Translations under genes and position numbers: made by a program | Notes under the pieces: generated by a model | Databases searched by the model: none | The model's input: the letters and a program-made list of their open reading frames with translations, nothing else | What the model was told of the DNA's origin: nothing | Source of the DNA: Aquabacterium humicola | Lineage (GTDB): Bacteria; Pseudomonadota; Gammaproteobacteria; Burkholderiales; Burkholderiaceae_C | DNA length: 64,000 nucleotides | Direction of reading: 5' to 3' | Assembly: GCF_030167915.1 (NCBI RefSeq) | Contig: NZ_JARGNB010000001.1 | Location: forward strand, 992,001-1,056,000 | Shown: positions 18,120-29,528 of the stretch, one piece after another | How the letters are laid out: each line of letters opens with the position of its first letter | How positions within the stretch are numbered: position 1 is the stretch's first letter

Positions 18120-19517
18120 TCACGCAGCCAGGCGCGCGAGCACGGTTTCACGGTCGAACAGCGCGAGCACCGCATCGATCGACGGCGTCTGCGCGCGGCC
18201 GCAGACGAGCAGGCGCACCGGGATCGCGAGCTGCGGCATCTTGAGCTTGTGCTCGCCGATCGTGTCCTTGATCGCCTGGCTGATCGCGGCCTTGTCCCAG
18301 GCCACGGTCGCCAGGCGCTCGCGCAGCGCAGCGAGCGCAGTGCGCACGGTATCGGTCGTCTGTGCAGCCAGTTCGTCGGCCGGTGGCGTCACCGGCGCTT
18401 CGTACATCGCGAGCCAGTCGGCCAGCTCCACCGTCGTGCTGCAGCGGTCCTTGAACAGCGCGCAGCGCGCGGCCAGGCGTTCGTCGGCGGCGACGGTGAG
18501 GCCGCGCCGCGCGAACTGCTGCGCGACCAGCGTCGCGAGCCGCGCATCGTCGGCCTGCTTCAGGTACTGCGCGTTGACCCACGCCAGCTTCGCCGGGTCC
18601 CACTGCGCCGGGCTCTTCGCGAGATGCGTGCCATCGAACCACTGCACGACCTGCTCACGCGTGAAGAGCTCGTGGTCGCCATGGCTCCAGCCCAGTCGCG
18701 CCAGGTAGTTCAGCATCGCCTCAGGCAGGTAGCCGCCCTCCTCGTACGCGGTGACGCTGACCGCGCCACGGCGCTTCGACAGCTTCAGGCCGTCGTCGCC
18801 GAGGATGATCGGGCAGTGGCCGAAGCGCGGCAGCGGTGCCTTCAGCGCTTCGAAGATGTTGATCTGCCACGGCGTGTTGTTGATGTGCTCGTCGCCGCGG
18901 AAGACATGCGTGATCGCCATGTCCCAGTCGTCGACGACGACCGCGAAGTTGTAGGTCGGCACCCCGTCCGGCCTCAGGATGATCAGGTCGTCGATTTCCT
19001 CGTTGGCGATCGAGATCGGGCCCTTGACGAGGTCGTCCCAGGTGACGACGCCGTCGACGGGATTCGCGAAACGCACCACCGGCTTCACGTCAGCCGGCAC
19101 CGGCGGCAGCACCTTGCCGGGCGCCGGGCGCCAGGTGCCGTCGTAGCGGCGCTTCTCGCCGCGCGCTTCCTGGCCGGCCTTCATCGCATCGAGCTCTTCG
19201 GGCGTGCAGTAGCAGCGGTAGGCGGTGCCGGCGGCGATCATCTGCTCGATCACCGCGAGGTAGCGATCGAGGCGCTGCATCTGGTAGATCGGGCCTTCGT
19301 CGTAGTCGAGGCCCAGCCAGCGCATGGCCGCGAGGATCTGGTCGACCGAGTCCTGCGTCGAGCGCGCGACGTCGGTGTCCTCGATGCGCAGCACGAACTC
19401 GCCGCCGAAGTGGCGCGCGAAGGCCCACGAGTACAACGCGGTGCGCGCGGTGCCCAGGTGCAGGAAGCCCGTCGGCGACGGGGCGATGCGGGTGCGGATC
19501 TTGGATGGAGTGCTCAT
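18120..19517 (-). CDS. gltX: Glutamyl-tRNA synthetase
   Basis: 465 residues, the normal length. It is a class I synthetase: the HIGH-type motif is in [14 protein letters not shown] near residue 13, and the KMSKS-type motif is KLSKR at 245-249. The Rossmann fold carries the RIEDTD glutamate site and the CYCTPEELD connective segment; an anticodon-binding helical domain fills the C-terminal third. It attaches glutamate to tRNA-Glu in the cytoplasm, and the cognate tRNA gene lies about 200 bases downstream on the same strand. It ends the long leftward run and starts 8 bases after the metZ stop. Confidence 0.96.
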   Translation of the reverse strand: MSTPSKIRTRIAPSPTGFLHLGTARTALYSWAFARHFGGEFVLRIEDTDVARSTQDSVDQILAAMRWLGLDYDEGPIYQMQRLDRYLAVIEQMIAAGTAYRCYCTPEELDAMKAGQEARGEKRRYDGTWRPAPGKVLPPVPADVKPVVRFANPVDGVVTWDDLVKGPISIANEEIDDLIILRPDGVPTYNFAVVVDDWDMAITHVFRGDEHINNTPWQINIFEALKAPLPRFGHCPIILGDDGLKLSKRRGAVSVTAYEEGGYLPEAMLNYLARLGWSHGDHELFTREQVVQWFDGTHLAKSPAQWDPAKLAWVNAQYLKQADDARLATLVAQQFARRGLTVAADERLAARCALFKDRCSTTVELADWLAMYEAPVTPPADELAAQTTDTVRTALAALRERLATVAWDKAAISQAIKDTIGEHKLKMPQLAIPVRLLVCGRAQTPSIDAVLALFDRETVLARLAA

Positions 19518-19525
19518 CGGGGAAG

Positions 19526-20764
19526 TCAGATCGTGGCGAGGCCGCGGGCAAGGTCGTTCTTCAGGTCCTCGACGTCGTCGAGGCCGACGGCCACGCGGAT
19601 CAGGCCCTGCGTGATGCCGGCGGCCAGGCGCTGCGCCTCCGTCAGCCGGCCGTGCGACGTGCTCGCGGGATGCGTGATGGTGGTCTTGGTATCGCCGAGG
19701 TTGGCGGTGATCGAGCAGATGCGGGTGTGGTCGATCAGCGCGAAGGCATTGCGGCGGCCGGCCTCGGCGCCCTCGCCGCGCACGATGAAGGACACCACGG
19801 CGCCACCCGAGCCGCCCTGCTGGCGCATCGCCAGCGCGTGCTGCGGATGGGATTCCAGCCCCGGGTAGTAGACCCGCTCGACCTGCGGCTGCGCCTGCAG
19901 CCACTGCGCCAGCTGCAGCGCCCGCGCGCTCTGCTCGCGCATGCGGATCGACAGCGTCTCCAGCCCCTTCAACACGACCCACGCATTGAAGGGCGACAGG
20001 CTCATGCCGGCCGAGCGCATCACCGGCACGAACTTCGACTCGATCGCGTCAGCCGGCCCGCAGATCGCGCCGGCGATCACGCGGCCCTGGCCATCGAGGT
20101 ACTTGGTGCCCGAGTGGATGATGAAGTCGGCGCCGTACTCGGCGGGCCGCTGCAGCGCCGGCGAGCAGAAGCAGTTGTCTACCGCCAGCACCGCGCCCGC
20201 GCCATGCGCGATCTCGGCCAGCGCGGCGATGTCGCAGACCTCGGTCAGCGGGTTGCTCGGCGTCTCGGCGAAGAGCAGCTTCGTGGTCGGCTTCAGGGCC
20301 GCCTGCCACTCGGCGACGTCGGTCTGCGAGACGAACGTGGTGTCGACGCCGAACTTGCCGAACTCGCCCTGCAGCAGCTTGATCGTCGAGCCGAACACGC
20401 TGCGCGAGCAGATCACGTGGTCGCCGGCCTTCAACAGGCCCATCACCAGCAGCATGATGGCCGCCATGCCGCTGGACGTCGCGATGCAGCCGCTGGTGCC
20501 TTCGAGCGCCGCGAGCCGGCGCTCCATCATCGTCACCGTCGGGTTCGAGAAGCGGCTGTAGACGAAGGCCTCCTCCTCGTTCGCGAAGCGGGCCGCGGCG
20601 GTGGCGGCGTCGGGATGCACGAAGCTCGAGGTCAGGTACAGCGCCTCGGAGTTCTCGCCCCACGGCGACGGCGGCAGGCCTTCGCGCACGGCCAGCGTAT
20701 CGAGCCGTGCGTCGGGCGGCAGCGCAACGCGGGGAATGCCCTTCGGTGCCGTCGAATCGCTCAT
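19526..20764 (-). CDS. metZ: O-succinylhomoserine sulfhydrylase
   Basis: 412 residues. A PLP-dependent Cys/Met-metabolism fold-type I enzyme with the Schiff-base lysine Lys221 in [11 protein letters not shown] and the family segments YSRFSNPTV and [10 protein letters not shown]. It replaces the succinyl group of O-succinylhomoserine with sulfide to give homocysteine. The choice of metZ over metB or metC rests on its position after purF, the standard arrangement in betaproteobacteria and pseudomonads. Its ATG overlaps the purF stop by 4 bases. Confidence 0.92.
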   Translation of the reverse strand: MSDSTAPKGIPRVALPPDARLDTLAVREGLPPSPWGENSEALYLTSSFVHPDAATAAARFANEEEAFVYSRFSNPTVTMMERRLAALEGTSGCIATSSGMAAIMLLVMGLLKAGDHVICSRSVFGSTIKLLQGEFGKFGVDTTFVSQTDVAEWQAALKPTTKLLFAETPSNPLTEVCDIAALAEIAHGAGAVLAVDNCFCSPALQRPAEYGADFIIHSGTKYLDGQGRVIAGAICGPADAIESKFVPVMRSAGMSLSPFNAWVVLKGLETLSIRMREQSARALQLAQWLQAQPQVERVYYPGLESHPQHALAMRQQGGSGGAVVSFIVRGEGAEAGRRNAFALIDHTRICSITANLGDTKTTITHPASTSHGRLTEAQRLAAGITQGLIRVAVGLDDVEDLKNDLARGLATI

Positions 20765-22284
20765 TGTTCGACCCGGCTCTGCAGAGTCAGCCGCGTGCGC
20801 GCGTCGCCGTCCTCGTCGTCCTTGCGCGCTTCGGTGCGCTGCTGCTCGATGGCCTCGAAGTCCGCCACGCTGACGTCGCCGGTGATGTAGGTGCCGTCGA
20901 AACACGAGGCCTCGAAGCCGGCGAGCGACGGGTTCAGCTGCTTGACGACGCGCTTCATCGCGTCGACGTCCTGGTAGATCAGCGCATCGGCGCCGATGTA
21001 TTCGCGGATCTGCTCGACGCTGCGGTTGTGCGCGATCAGTTCCTCGCGCGTCGGCATGTCGATGCCGTAGACGTTGGGATAACGCACCGGCGGCGCGGCC
21101 GAGGCCATGAAGACCTTGCGCGCGCCGGCCTCGCGGGCCATCTGCACGATCTCCTTGCTGGTGGTGCCGCGCACGATGGAATCGTCGACCAGCAGCACGT
21201 TGCGGCCCTTGAACTCCTGCGCGATGGCGTTGAGCTTCTGGCGCACGCTCTTCTTGCGCACGCCCTGCCCCGGCATGATGAAGGTGCGGCCGACGTAGCG
21301 GTTCTTCACGAAGCCCTCGCGGTAGGGCTTGCCGATCTTCTGCGCCAGCTGCATCGCGGACGGGCGGCTCGACTCGGGGATCGGGATAACGACGTCGATC
21401 TCGGTCGGCGGCATCGTCGAGATCACGCGCTGCGCCAGCGTCTCGCCGAGGTTCAACCGCGCCTGGTAGACCGAGATGCCGTCGATCACCGAATCCGGCC
21501 GGGCGAGGTAGACGAACTCGAACATGCACGGGTTCAGCGACGGCTTCTCGGCGCATTGCTCGGCGTGGATGCGGCCGTCGAGGTCGATGAACACCGCCTC
21601 GCCGGGCGCGACGTCGCGCAGCACCTGGTGGCCGGTGCCTTCGAGCGCGACCGTCTCGCTGGCGACCATCACTTCGTGGCCGTCGGGCGTGTCGGATTCG
21701 CCGATCACCAGCGGACGGATGCCGTAGGGATCGCGGAACGCCAGCAGTCCATAACCCGCGATCAGAGCGACCACGGCATAAGAGCCGCGGATGCGCTTGT
21801 GCACCTCGCGCACCGCGCGGAACACCAGCTGCGGCGTCAGCGGCACGTCGCGGCCGGCACGCTCGAACTCGTGCGCCAGCACGTTGATCAGCACCTCGGT
21901 GTCGCTGCCGGTATTGATGTGGCGGCGGTCGATGTCGAACAGCTCCTGCTTCAGCGCATGCGCGTTGGTCAGGTTGCCGTTGTGCACCAGCACGATGCCG
22001 TAGGGCGCGTTGACGTAGAAGGGCTGCGCCTCTTCCTCGTTGAACGCGTTGCCGGCGGTGGGGTAGCGCACCTGGCCGAGGCCGACGGTGCCCGGCAGCG
22101 CGCGCATGTTGCGCGTGCGGAAGACGTCCTTGACCATGCCGCGCGCCTTGTGCATGAAGCACTGCGTGCCCTGCATCGTGACGATGCCGGCGGCGTCCTG
22201 GCCGCGGTGCTGCAGCAGCAGCAGCGCGTCGTAAATCAGCTGGTTGACGGGCGTCTTCGAGATGACGCCGACGATGCCGCACAT
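20761..22284 (-). CDS. purF: Amidophosphoribosyltransferase
   Basis: 507 residues. The mature protein would begin with the catalytic Cys2 (CGIVGV) of the N-terminal glutamine amidotransferase domain (to about 235). The C-terminal phosphoribosyltransferase domain has the PRPP loop VLLVDDSIVRGTT. It makes 5-phosphoribosylamine, the first step of purine synthesis. It sits in the conserved folC-SPOR-cvpA-purF-metZ order and starts 31 bases after cvpA. Confidence 0.97.
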   Translation of the reverse strand: MCGIVGVISKTPVNQLIYDALLLLQHRGQDAAGIVTMQGTQCFMHKARGMVKDVFRTRNMRALPGTVGLGQVRYPTAGNAFNEEEAQPFYVNAPYGIVLVHNGNLTNAHALKQELFDIDRRHINTGSDTEVLINVLAHEFERAGRDVPLTPQLVFRAVREVHKRIRGSYAVVALIAGYGLLAFRDPYGIRPLVIGESDTPDGHEVMVASETVALEGTGHQVLRDVAPGEAVFIDLDGRIHAEQCAEKPSLNPCMFEFVYLARPDSVIDGISVYQARLNLGETLAQRVISTMPPTEIDVVIPIPESSRPSAMQLAQKIGKPYREGFVKNRYVGRTFIMPGQGVRKKSVRQKLNAIAQEFKGRNVLLVDDSIVRGTTSKEIVQMAREAGARKVFMASAAPPVRYPNVYGIDMPTREELIAHNRSVEQIREYIGADALIYQDVDAMKRVVKQLNPSLAGFEASCFDGTYITGDVSVADFEAIEQQRTEARKDDEDGDARTRLTLQSRVEQ

Positions 22285-22315
22285 GGGGAGGTCCTTGGCA
22301 AAGCGAATGAGACGG

Positions 22316-22831
22316 TCAGGCGGGCAGGTGGCGCGCGATCTCGTGCGGCAGCACCGGCTTCAGGCCCTTGAGCAGGCTGCCGAGCCAGGCGGCGCCCTTC
22401 GATTCGGTCCATGCGGCCGAGCGCGCGGCCGGCGTGAAGGTGACCAGCGTCGCGACGACCAGCAGCAGCACCAGGCCGCGCAGCAGGCCGAACGCGCCGC
22501 CGAGCGCGCGGTCGGGGATCGTCAGCGGCGTCGCATGGATGATCAGGCGCACCAGGCGCGCGACCAGGGACCAGGCCAGCAGCGCCAGCAGGAACGTGAT
22601 GGCGAACGCGACGCCCTGGTGCAGCGCGCTGCCGGGCGCGCCGATCGGGATGTACCGGCCCAGCGCCGGCGAGAAGGCCTGCGCGACGATGTAGGCGACC
22701 ACCCAGCCGGCGAGCGACATCAGCTCGAACACCAAGCCGCGCCACAGGCCGATCAGCACCGACAGCAGCAGCACCGCCAGCAGGGTCCAGTCGACCCAGC
22801 CGAGCGCGGGCAGCATCACGGTGTCGGCCAT
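22316..22831 (-). CDS. cvpA: CvpA family inner-membrane protein
   Basis: 171 residues with four predicted membrane segments, the first within WVDWTLLAVLLLSVLIGLWRG, and the family's conserved Gly-rich second helix. It is named for colicin V production in E. coli but its general role is still unclear. Its position directly before purF is conserved widely. A 6-base gap separates it from the SPOR gene. Confidence 0.9.
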   Translation of the reverse strand: MADTVMLPALGWVDWTLLAVLLLSVLIGLWRGLVFELMSLAGWVVAYIVAQAFSPALGRYIPIGAPGSALHQGVAFAITFLLALLAWSLVARLVRLIIHATPLTIPDRALGGAFGLLRGLVLLLVVATLVTFTPAARSAAWTESKGAAWLGSLLKGLKPVLPHEIARHLPA

Positions 22832-22837
22832 CGTTGT

Positions 22838-23668
22838 CTACAGCGTGAGGATCGCCGCCGGCAGGCCGGCGGCCTTCAGGCGCGCGGCGGCCTTGTCGGC
22901 TTCGTCGCGGGTCGCGAACGGGCCGACGCGCACGCGGGTGCGCTTGGCGCCGTCGGCCTCGATCACCTGCGTATAGGTCTTCATGCCGAGCTTCTCGACC
23001 TTCAGACGCGCGTCGCGCAGCTTGTCGGCATCGGTGTAGGCACCGACCTGCACGACGAGGCGGCCGGCGGCGTCGGAAGCCGCCTTCGCGGCGGCGGCCT
23101 TGCCTTCGAGCAGCGCCTGCGCACGCTGGCCGTCGTCGGCCGGTCTGGCGGCCGGGGCGCTGGCGCGTGCCGGCGCGGGCGCCGGTGCCGAGGCAGCGCG
23201 CGCGACCGCGGCCGATGCGGGCTTCGAGGCCGCGACGGCCGGCGGCCTTGACGCGGCCGCCGGCGCCGAAGCAACAACGCGGGCCGTGACGTCGCGCCCC
23301 TGATCGGTCGCGCGTTCAGTGGTGACGTCCGCCGGCGCGGCCGACGCCGTCCGCGCCGCTGGCACTGGGGCCTCGACCAGCGCCGGCGGTGTCGCCGGCA
23401 CCGGCGCCGCCCGCGTGACCGCCTGCGGCCGCTGCAGCGGCGGCGCGTTCTCCTTGCGGGGAATCTCGATCGGGATGTCGACGGGGATCGGCCGCGGCTG
23501 GGTCTCGAAGACCAGCGGGAAGCCGATGACGCCGATGCCCAGCAGCACCGTCGCGCCGATCAGCCGCTGGCGCGCCTTCGTGCGGGCCTGGGCCACGGCA
23601 TCGGGGGACGCGGCGGCATCGCTCGCCGGGGTGCTTGCTTTGCGCTGGAAGAAGGACAACAGACCCAT
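22838..23668 (-). CDS. SPOR-domain protein, DedD-like
   Basis: 276 residues. A short cytoplasmic N-terminus, one membrane segment (about 37-55, LIGATVLLGIGVIGFPLVF), a Pro/Ala-rich periplasmic spacer of about 130 residues, and a C-terminal SPOR domain (about 200-276: RLVVQVGAYTDADKLRDAR to KAAGLPAAIL). SPOR domains bind denuded septal peptidoglycan, so the protein should localise to the division site. DedD sits between folC and cvpA in enterics too, which supports the naming. Confidence 0.88.
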   Translation of the reverse strand: MGLLSFFQRKASTPASDAAASPDAVAQARTKARQRLIGATVLLGIGVIGFPLVFETQPRPIPVDIPIEIPRKENAPPLQRPQAVTRAAPVPATPPALVEAPVPAARTASAAPADVTTERATDQGRDVTARVVASAPAAASRPPAVAASKPASAAVARAASAPAPAPARASAPAARPADDGQRAQALLEGKAAAAKAASDAAGRLVVQVGAYTDADKLRDARLKVEKLGMKTYTQVIEADGAKRTRVRVGPFATRDEADKAAARLKAAGLPAAILTL

Positions 23669-23706
23669 GCGAGCCAGGGTGGCCGCCGCGGTGCGGACTG
23701 AAGCCG

Positions 23707-25014
23707 TCAGCCCATGTGCCGGGCCGTCAGCCGGGGCAGGCCCTCCTTCAGCACACCGCCGACGGTGTAGAACGATCCGAAGACGACGATTCTATCCGTC
23801 GGGTCCGACGCGGCCGCGGCCTGCCGCAGCGCGTCCGAGGGGTTCGCATGGGTGCTGACCATCACGTTGCGTCCGGCCGGCTGCGCGGCGCGCACCGCGT
23901 CGGCCAGTTCCTGCGCCGTGGCCGCGCGCGGCAGTGGCAGGTCGGTGAGGTACCAGCGGTCGACGATCGGCGCGACGTGCTTCAGCAGGCTCGGAATGTC
24001 CTTGTCGCGCATCGCACCGAACACCGCGTGCGTGGTCGGGAAAAAGCCCATCTGGTCGAGGTTCAGCGCCAGCGCGGCGACCGACTGCGGGTTGTGCGCG
24101 ACATCGAGCACCAGCGTCGGCTGCCCCGGGATGATCTGGAAGCGCCCGGCCAGCTCGACCAGCGCAAAGCCTTGGCGCACGGCCTGCGCAGTGATCGGCA
24201 GGCGCTCGCGCAGCGCCTCGAACGCGGCGAGCGCGCCGGAAGCGTTCAGCAGTTGGTTCGCGCCGCGCAGCGCCGGATAGGCCAGTGCATTCCAGCGCCG
24301 CCCGCGGCCGCTCCAGCTCCACTGCTGCTGGTCGCCCTGGAAGTTGAAGTCGCGGCCGATCAGCCAGAGGTCGGCGCCGAGCGCTTGCGCATGCGCGGCG
24401 ATACTCGCCGGCGGCTGCGGGTCGCTGACGACCACCGGCTTGCCCGCACGCGCGATGCCGGCCTTCTCGCGGCCGATCGACTCGCGGTCGGGCCCGAGGA
24501 ACTCGGTGTGGTCGAGCGCGATGCTGGTGATCACCGCGCAGTCGGCATCGATCGCATTGACCGCATCAAGCCGCCCGCCCATGCCGACCTCGAGGATGAC
24601 GAAGTCCAGCTTCGACTCGGCCAGTGCGCGCATGATGGCCAGCGTCGTGAACTCGAAGTAGGTCAGCGTCAGGCCGAGCGCCAGGCGCGCGGCTTCCACC
24701 GCCTCGAAGTGCGGCAGCAGCGTCGCCGCGTCGCACATCGCGCCGTTGATGCGGCAACGCTCCTCGAAGTGCACGAGGTGAGGCTTGATGTACAGCCCGA
24801 CGCGGTAGCCGGCCTGCAGCGCGATGCTTTCCAGCATCGCGCAGGTCGAGCCCTTGCCGTTGGTGCCGGCGACGCTGACCACCGGCGTGTCGCCGAACGA
24901 CAGGCCGAGGTGGTCGCGCACCGCGATCACCCGGTCGAGCGTCATGTCGATGGTCTTCGGATGCAGGCGCTCGCAATGCGCGAGCCAGTCATCGAGAGTG
25001 GTGGGCGTGTGCAT
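23707..25014 (-). CDS. folC: Folylpolyglutamate / dihydrofolate synthase
   Basis: 435 residues. Mur-ligase fold with the ATP loop VSVAGTNGKGST near 46-57, the central-domain segment EVGMGGRLDAVN, and a C-terminal domain with LVLDVAHNP. It adds glutamate to dihydropteroate and to folates. The start at 25014 sits 53 bases after the accD stop. accD-folC is a standard bacterial pairing. Confidence 0.95.
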   Translation of the reverse strand: MHTPTTLDDWLAHCERLHPKTIDMTLDRVIAVRDHLGLSFGDTPVVSVAGTNGKGSTCAMLESIALQAGYRVGLYIKPHLVHFEERCRINGAMCDAATLLPHFEAVEAARLALGLTLTYFEFTTLAIMRALAESKLDFVILEVGMGGRLDAVNAIDADCAVITSIALDHTEFLGPDRESIGREKAGIARAGKPVVVSDPQPPASIAAHAQALGADLWLIGRDFNFQGDQQQWSWSGRGRRWNALAYPALRGANQLLNASGALAAFEALRERLPITAQAVRQGFALVELAGRFQIIPGQPTLVLDVAHNPQSVAALALNLDQMGFFPTTHAVFGAMRDKDIPSLLKHVAPIVDRWYLTDLPLPRAATAQELADAVRAAQPAGRNVMVSTHANPSDALRQAAAASDPTDRIVVFGSFYTVGGVLKEGLPRLTARHMG

Positions 25015-25067
25015 CAAGACAAACCGGGCCGCGAGGGCCCGGTCTTGAAGTTGCAGGAGCGTGCTCG

Positions 25068-25940
<873 letters not shown>

Positions 25941-25968
25941 CGTGTTCCTTTGCGCTGCATCGGCAGCA

Positions 25969-26777
25969 TCAGGGCGTGTCCAGCGCGCTGCGGATCTCGG
26001 CCATGAAGGCCTTCGCCGCGGCGGCGACCTGTTCGCGCGGCTGGTCGTTGAGGATCTGCACCAGCCGCGACCCGATCACCACCGCATCGGCGACCCGGGC
26101 CACGGCCCGGGCGGTCTGCGCATCGCGAATCCCGAAGCCTACACCCACCGGAATCTTGACATGCCGGCGGATGCGTGGCACGGCGTCGGCCACCGCCGAG
26201 GTGTCGAGGTGGCCGGCGCCGGTGACGCCCTTCAGCGACACGTAGTAGACGTAGCCCGAGGCGATGCGTGCGACCTGCTCGATGCGGGCATCGGTCGAGG
26301 TGGGTGCGAGCAGGAAGATCAGGTCGAGGCCGGCCGCCTTGAGATCGCCGGCGAAGGCTTCGCACTCCTCGGGCGGGTAGTCGACGACCAAGACGCCGTC
26401 GACACCGGCCTCCTTCGCCGCGGCGATGAAGGCGCCGGCGCCGAGCCGCTGGTCGTAACGCTCGACCGGGTTCGCGTAACCCATCAGCACGACCGGTGTC
26501 TTGTCGTCATGGCGGCGGAAGGCCTTCACCGTGTCGAAGACCTGCGGCAGCCCGATGCCCTTGGCCAGCGCGCGTTCGGACGCCTGCTGGATCACCGGGC
26601 CGTCGGCCATCGGGTCGGAGAACGGCACGCCGAGCTCGATGATGTCGGCGCCGCCGTCGGCCAGTGCGCGCATCACGTCGGCGGAGGTCTCGGCGTAGGG
26701 ATCGCCGCAGGTGACGTAGGGGATCAGCGCCTTGCGATTCGCCTGCTGCAACGCGTTCAGGGTGGCGGTGATGCGGC

Positions 26778-26781
<4 letters not shown>
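25969..26781 (-). CDS. trpA: Tryptophan synthase alpha subunit
   Basis: 270 residues, a TIM barrel. The catalytic Glu is in [16 protein letters not shown] and the catalytic Asp in VVDYPPEE. The phosphate loop is [11 protein letters not shown]. It cleaves indole-3-glycerol phosphate to indole, which is channelled to TrpB. Its ATG overlaps the trpB stop by 4 bases. Confidence 0.97.
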
Positions 26782-28040
<1,259 letters not shown>

Positions 28041-28089
28041 GATGGTGTCCTGACAACGCAGGCGCCGCGCGGGGCGGTCGCCAAGGGGT

Positions 28090-28743
28090 TCAGTTGTCGG
28101 CGTCGGCGATGCGGGCATCCGCCTCGCGCACGGCTTCGCAGAAACGGCGCATCAGCGCGGGATCCTTGATGCCTTTGGCGCTCTCGACGCCGGAGCTCAC
28201 GTCAACGGCCCAGGGCCGGACGCTCATGACCCCATCGATCACGTTTGCAGGATTCAACCCACCAGACAAAACGACCGGAAGGGGCACGTGGGCGGGAACG
28301 AGAGACCAATCGAACGCCTTTCCACCTCCGCCGTAGCCTTCGACATGGGCGTCGAGCAGCAGGCCGGCGGCGCTTGCATAAGCGGTGGCGAAGTCTAACA
28401 AAGCGAGGCCGGGCGACATGCGCGCGGCACGCAGGTAGGGGCGGCGGAAGCGTTCGCAGTCGGCGGGCGGCTCGTCGCCGTGGAACTGCAGCAGCGCGTT
28501 CGGGATGGCGTCGAGCGCCGCCTCGACCTCGTCGCGGTGCGCGTTGACGAACAGCAGCACCGGCGTCACGAAGGGCGGCAGCCGCCGCGCCAGCTCGGTG
28601 GCGCGCCGCAGGCTGACCGCGCGCGGGCTCTTCGGGTACAGCACGAAGCCGATCGCGTCGGCACCGCCGGCGACGGCGGCGTCGAGGTCGCCCTCGCGGG
28701 TGAGGCCGCAGATCTTGATGCGGGTACGGGTGGTGAGGCTCAT
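28090..28743 (-). CDS. trpF: Phosphoribosylanthranilate isomerase
   Basis: 217 residues, a TIM barrel. Catalytic Cys in [10 protein letters not shown] near residue 12; catalytic Asp in the C-terminal strand AVDVSSGVE; phosphate loop VVLSGGLNP. It performs the Amadori rearrangement in tryptophan synthesis. Its ATG overlaps the truA stop by 4 bases. The order truA-trpF-trpB-trpA is typical of beta- and gammaproteobacteria with split trp genes. Confidence 0.95.
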   Translation of the reverse strand: MSLTTRTRIKICGLTREGDLDAAVAGGADAIGFVLYPKSPRAVSLRRATELARRLPPFVTPVLLFVNAHRDEVEAALDAIPNALLQFHGDEPPADCERFRRPYLRAARMSPGLALLDFATAYASAAGLLLDAHVEGYGGGGKAFDWSLVPAHVPLPVVLSGGLNPANVIDGVMSVRPWAVDVSSGVESAKGIKDPALMRRFCEAVREADARIADADN

Positions 28744-29528
28744 GCGATCCAGTCCATCGCCGGCGTGTGCTCGGGCAGTCCGAGCGCGGCATCGTACTGC
28801 GGACCGACGAAGTACAGGCCCTCCGCGGCGAAGGTCGGCGCGGCAGCGTCGCGGTCGCGCGAAGCGAGCACGGCATCGATCCAGCCGGGCAGCTGCCGGG
28901 CCGTACCGACCGCCACCAGGCAGCCCATGATGTTGCGGATCATGTGGTGCAGGAAGGCGTTGCCGTGGAAATCGAAGCGCCAGTAGGCGCCGTGGCGCGT
29001 GATGTCGACGGCGTAGAGCGTCTTGACCGGGCTGGCCGCCTGGCACTCCGACGAGCGGAACGAGCTGAAGTCGTGCTCGCCGATCAGGCGTGCGGCGGCA
29101 TCGCGCATCGCATCGCGGTCGAGCGGGCGGAAGCTCCAGCCGACGGCGTCGGCCTCCAGCGCCGGGCGCACCGGCGACTCGAGCAGCAGGTAGCGGTAGC
29201 GGCGGCTGCGCGCGCTGTTGCGGGCGTGGAAGTCCGGCGGCACCTCGCGGCTCCACTGCACCGCGATGTCCGGCGGCAGGTAGCGGTTGGTGCCGCGCAC
29301 CCAGCTGAAGGCATCCCGCTCGACCGGGCTGTCCAGGTGCACGACCTGGTTCAGCCCATGCACGCCGGCATCGGTGCGCCCGGCGCAGAGCGTCGTGACC
29401 GGCGCGTCGACGAAGGCCGACAGCGCAGCCTCCAGCTTGTCCTGCACGGTGCGGCCGCCAGGCTGGCTCTGCCAGCCCTGGTAGGCGGTGCCGCGGTAGG
29501 CAACCCCCAGCGCGATGCGCGTGGTCAC
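28740..29528 (-). CDS. truA: tRNA pseudouridine(38-40) synthase
   Basis: 262 residues. The catalytic Asp53 lies in CAGRTDAGVHG; other family segments are FHARNSARSRRYRY and FLHHMIRNIMG. It converts uridines 38-40 of the anticodon arm in many tRNAs. It overlaps the fimV stop by 4 bases. Confidence 0.96.
   Translation of the reverse strand: MTTRIALGVAYRGTAYQGWQSQPGGRTVQDKLEAALSAFVDAPVTTLCAGRTDAGVHGLNQVVHLDSPVERDAFSWVRGTNRYLPPDIAVQWSREVPPDFHARNSARSRRYRYLLLESPVRPALEADAVGWSFRPLDRDAMRDAAARLIGEHDFSSFRSSECQAASPVKTLYAVDITRHGAYWRFDFHGNAFLHHMIRNIMGCLVAVGTARQLPGWIDAVLASRDRDAAAPTFAAEGLYFVGPQYDAALGLPEHTPAMDWIA

Noticed and set aside
19526-20764. SAM riboswitch before the metZ region
   Set aside because: metZ overlaps purF by 4 bases, so there is no leader to hold one.
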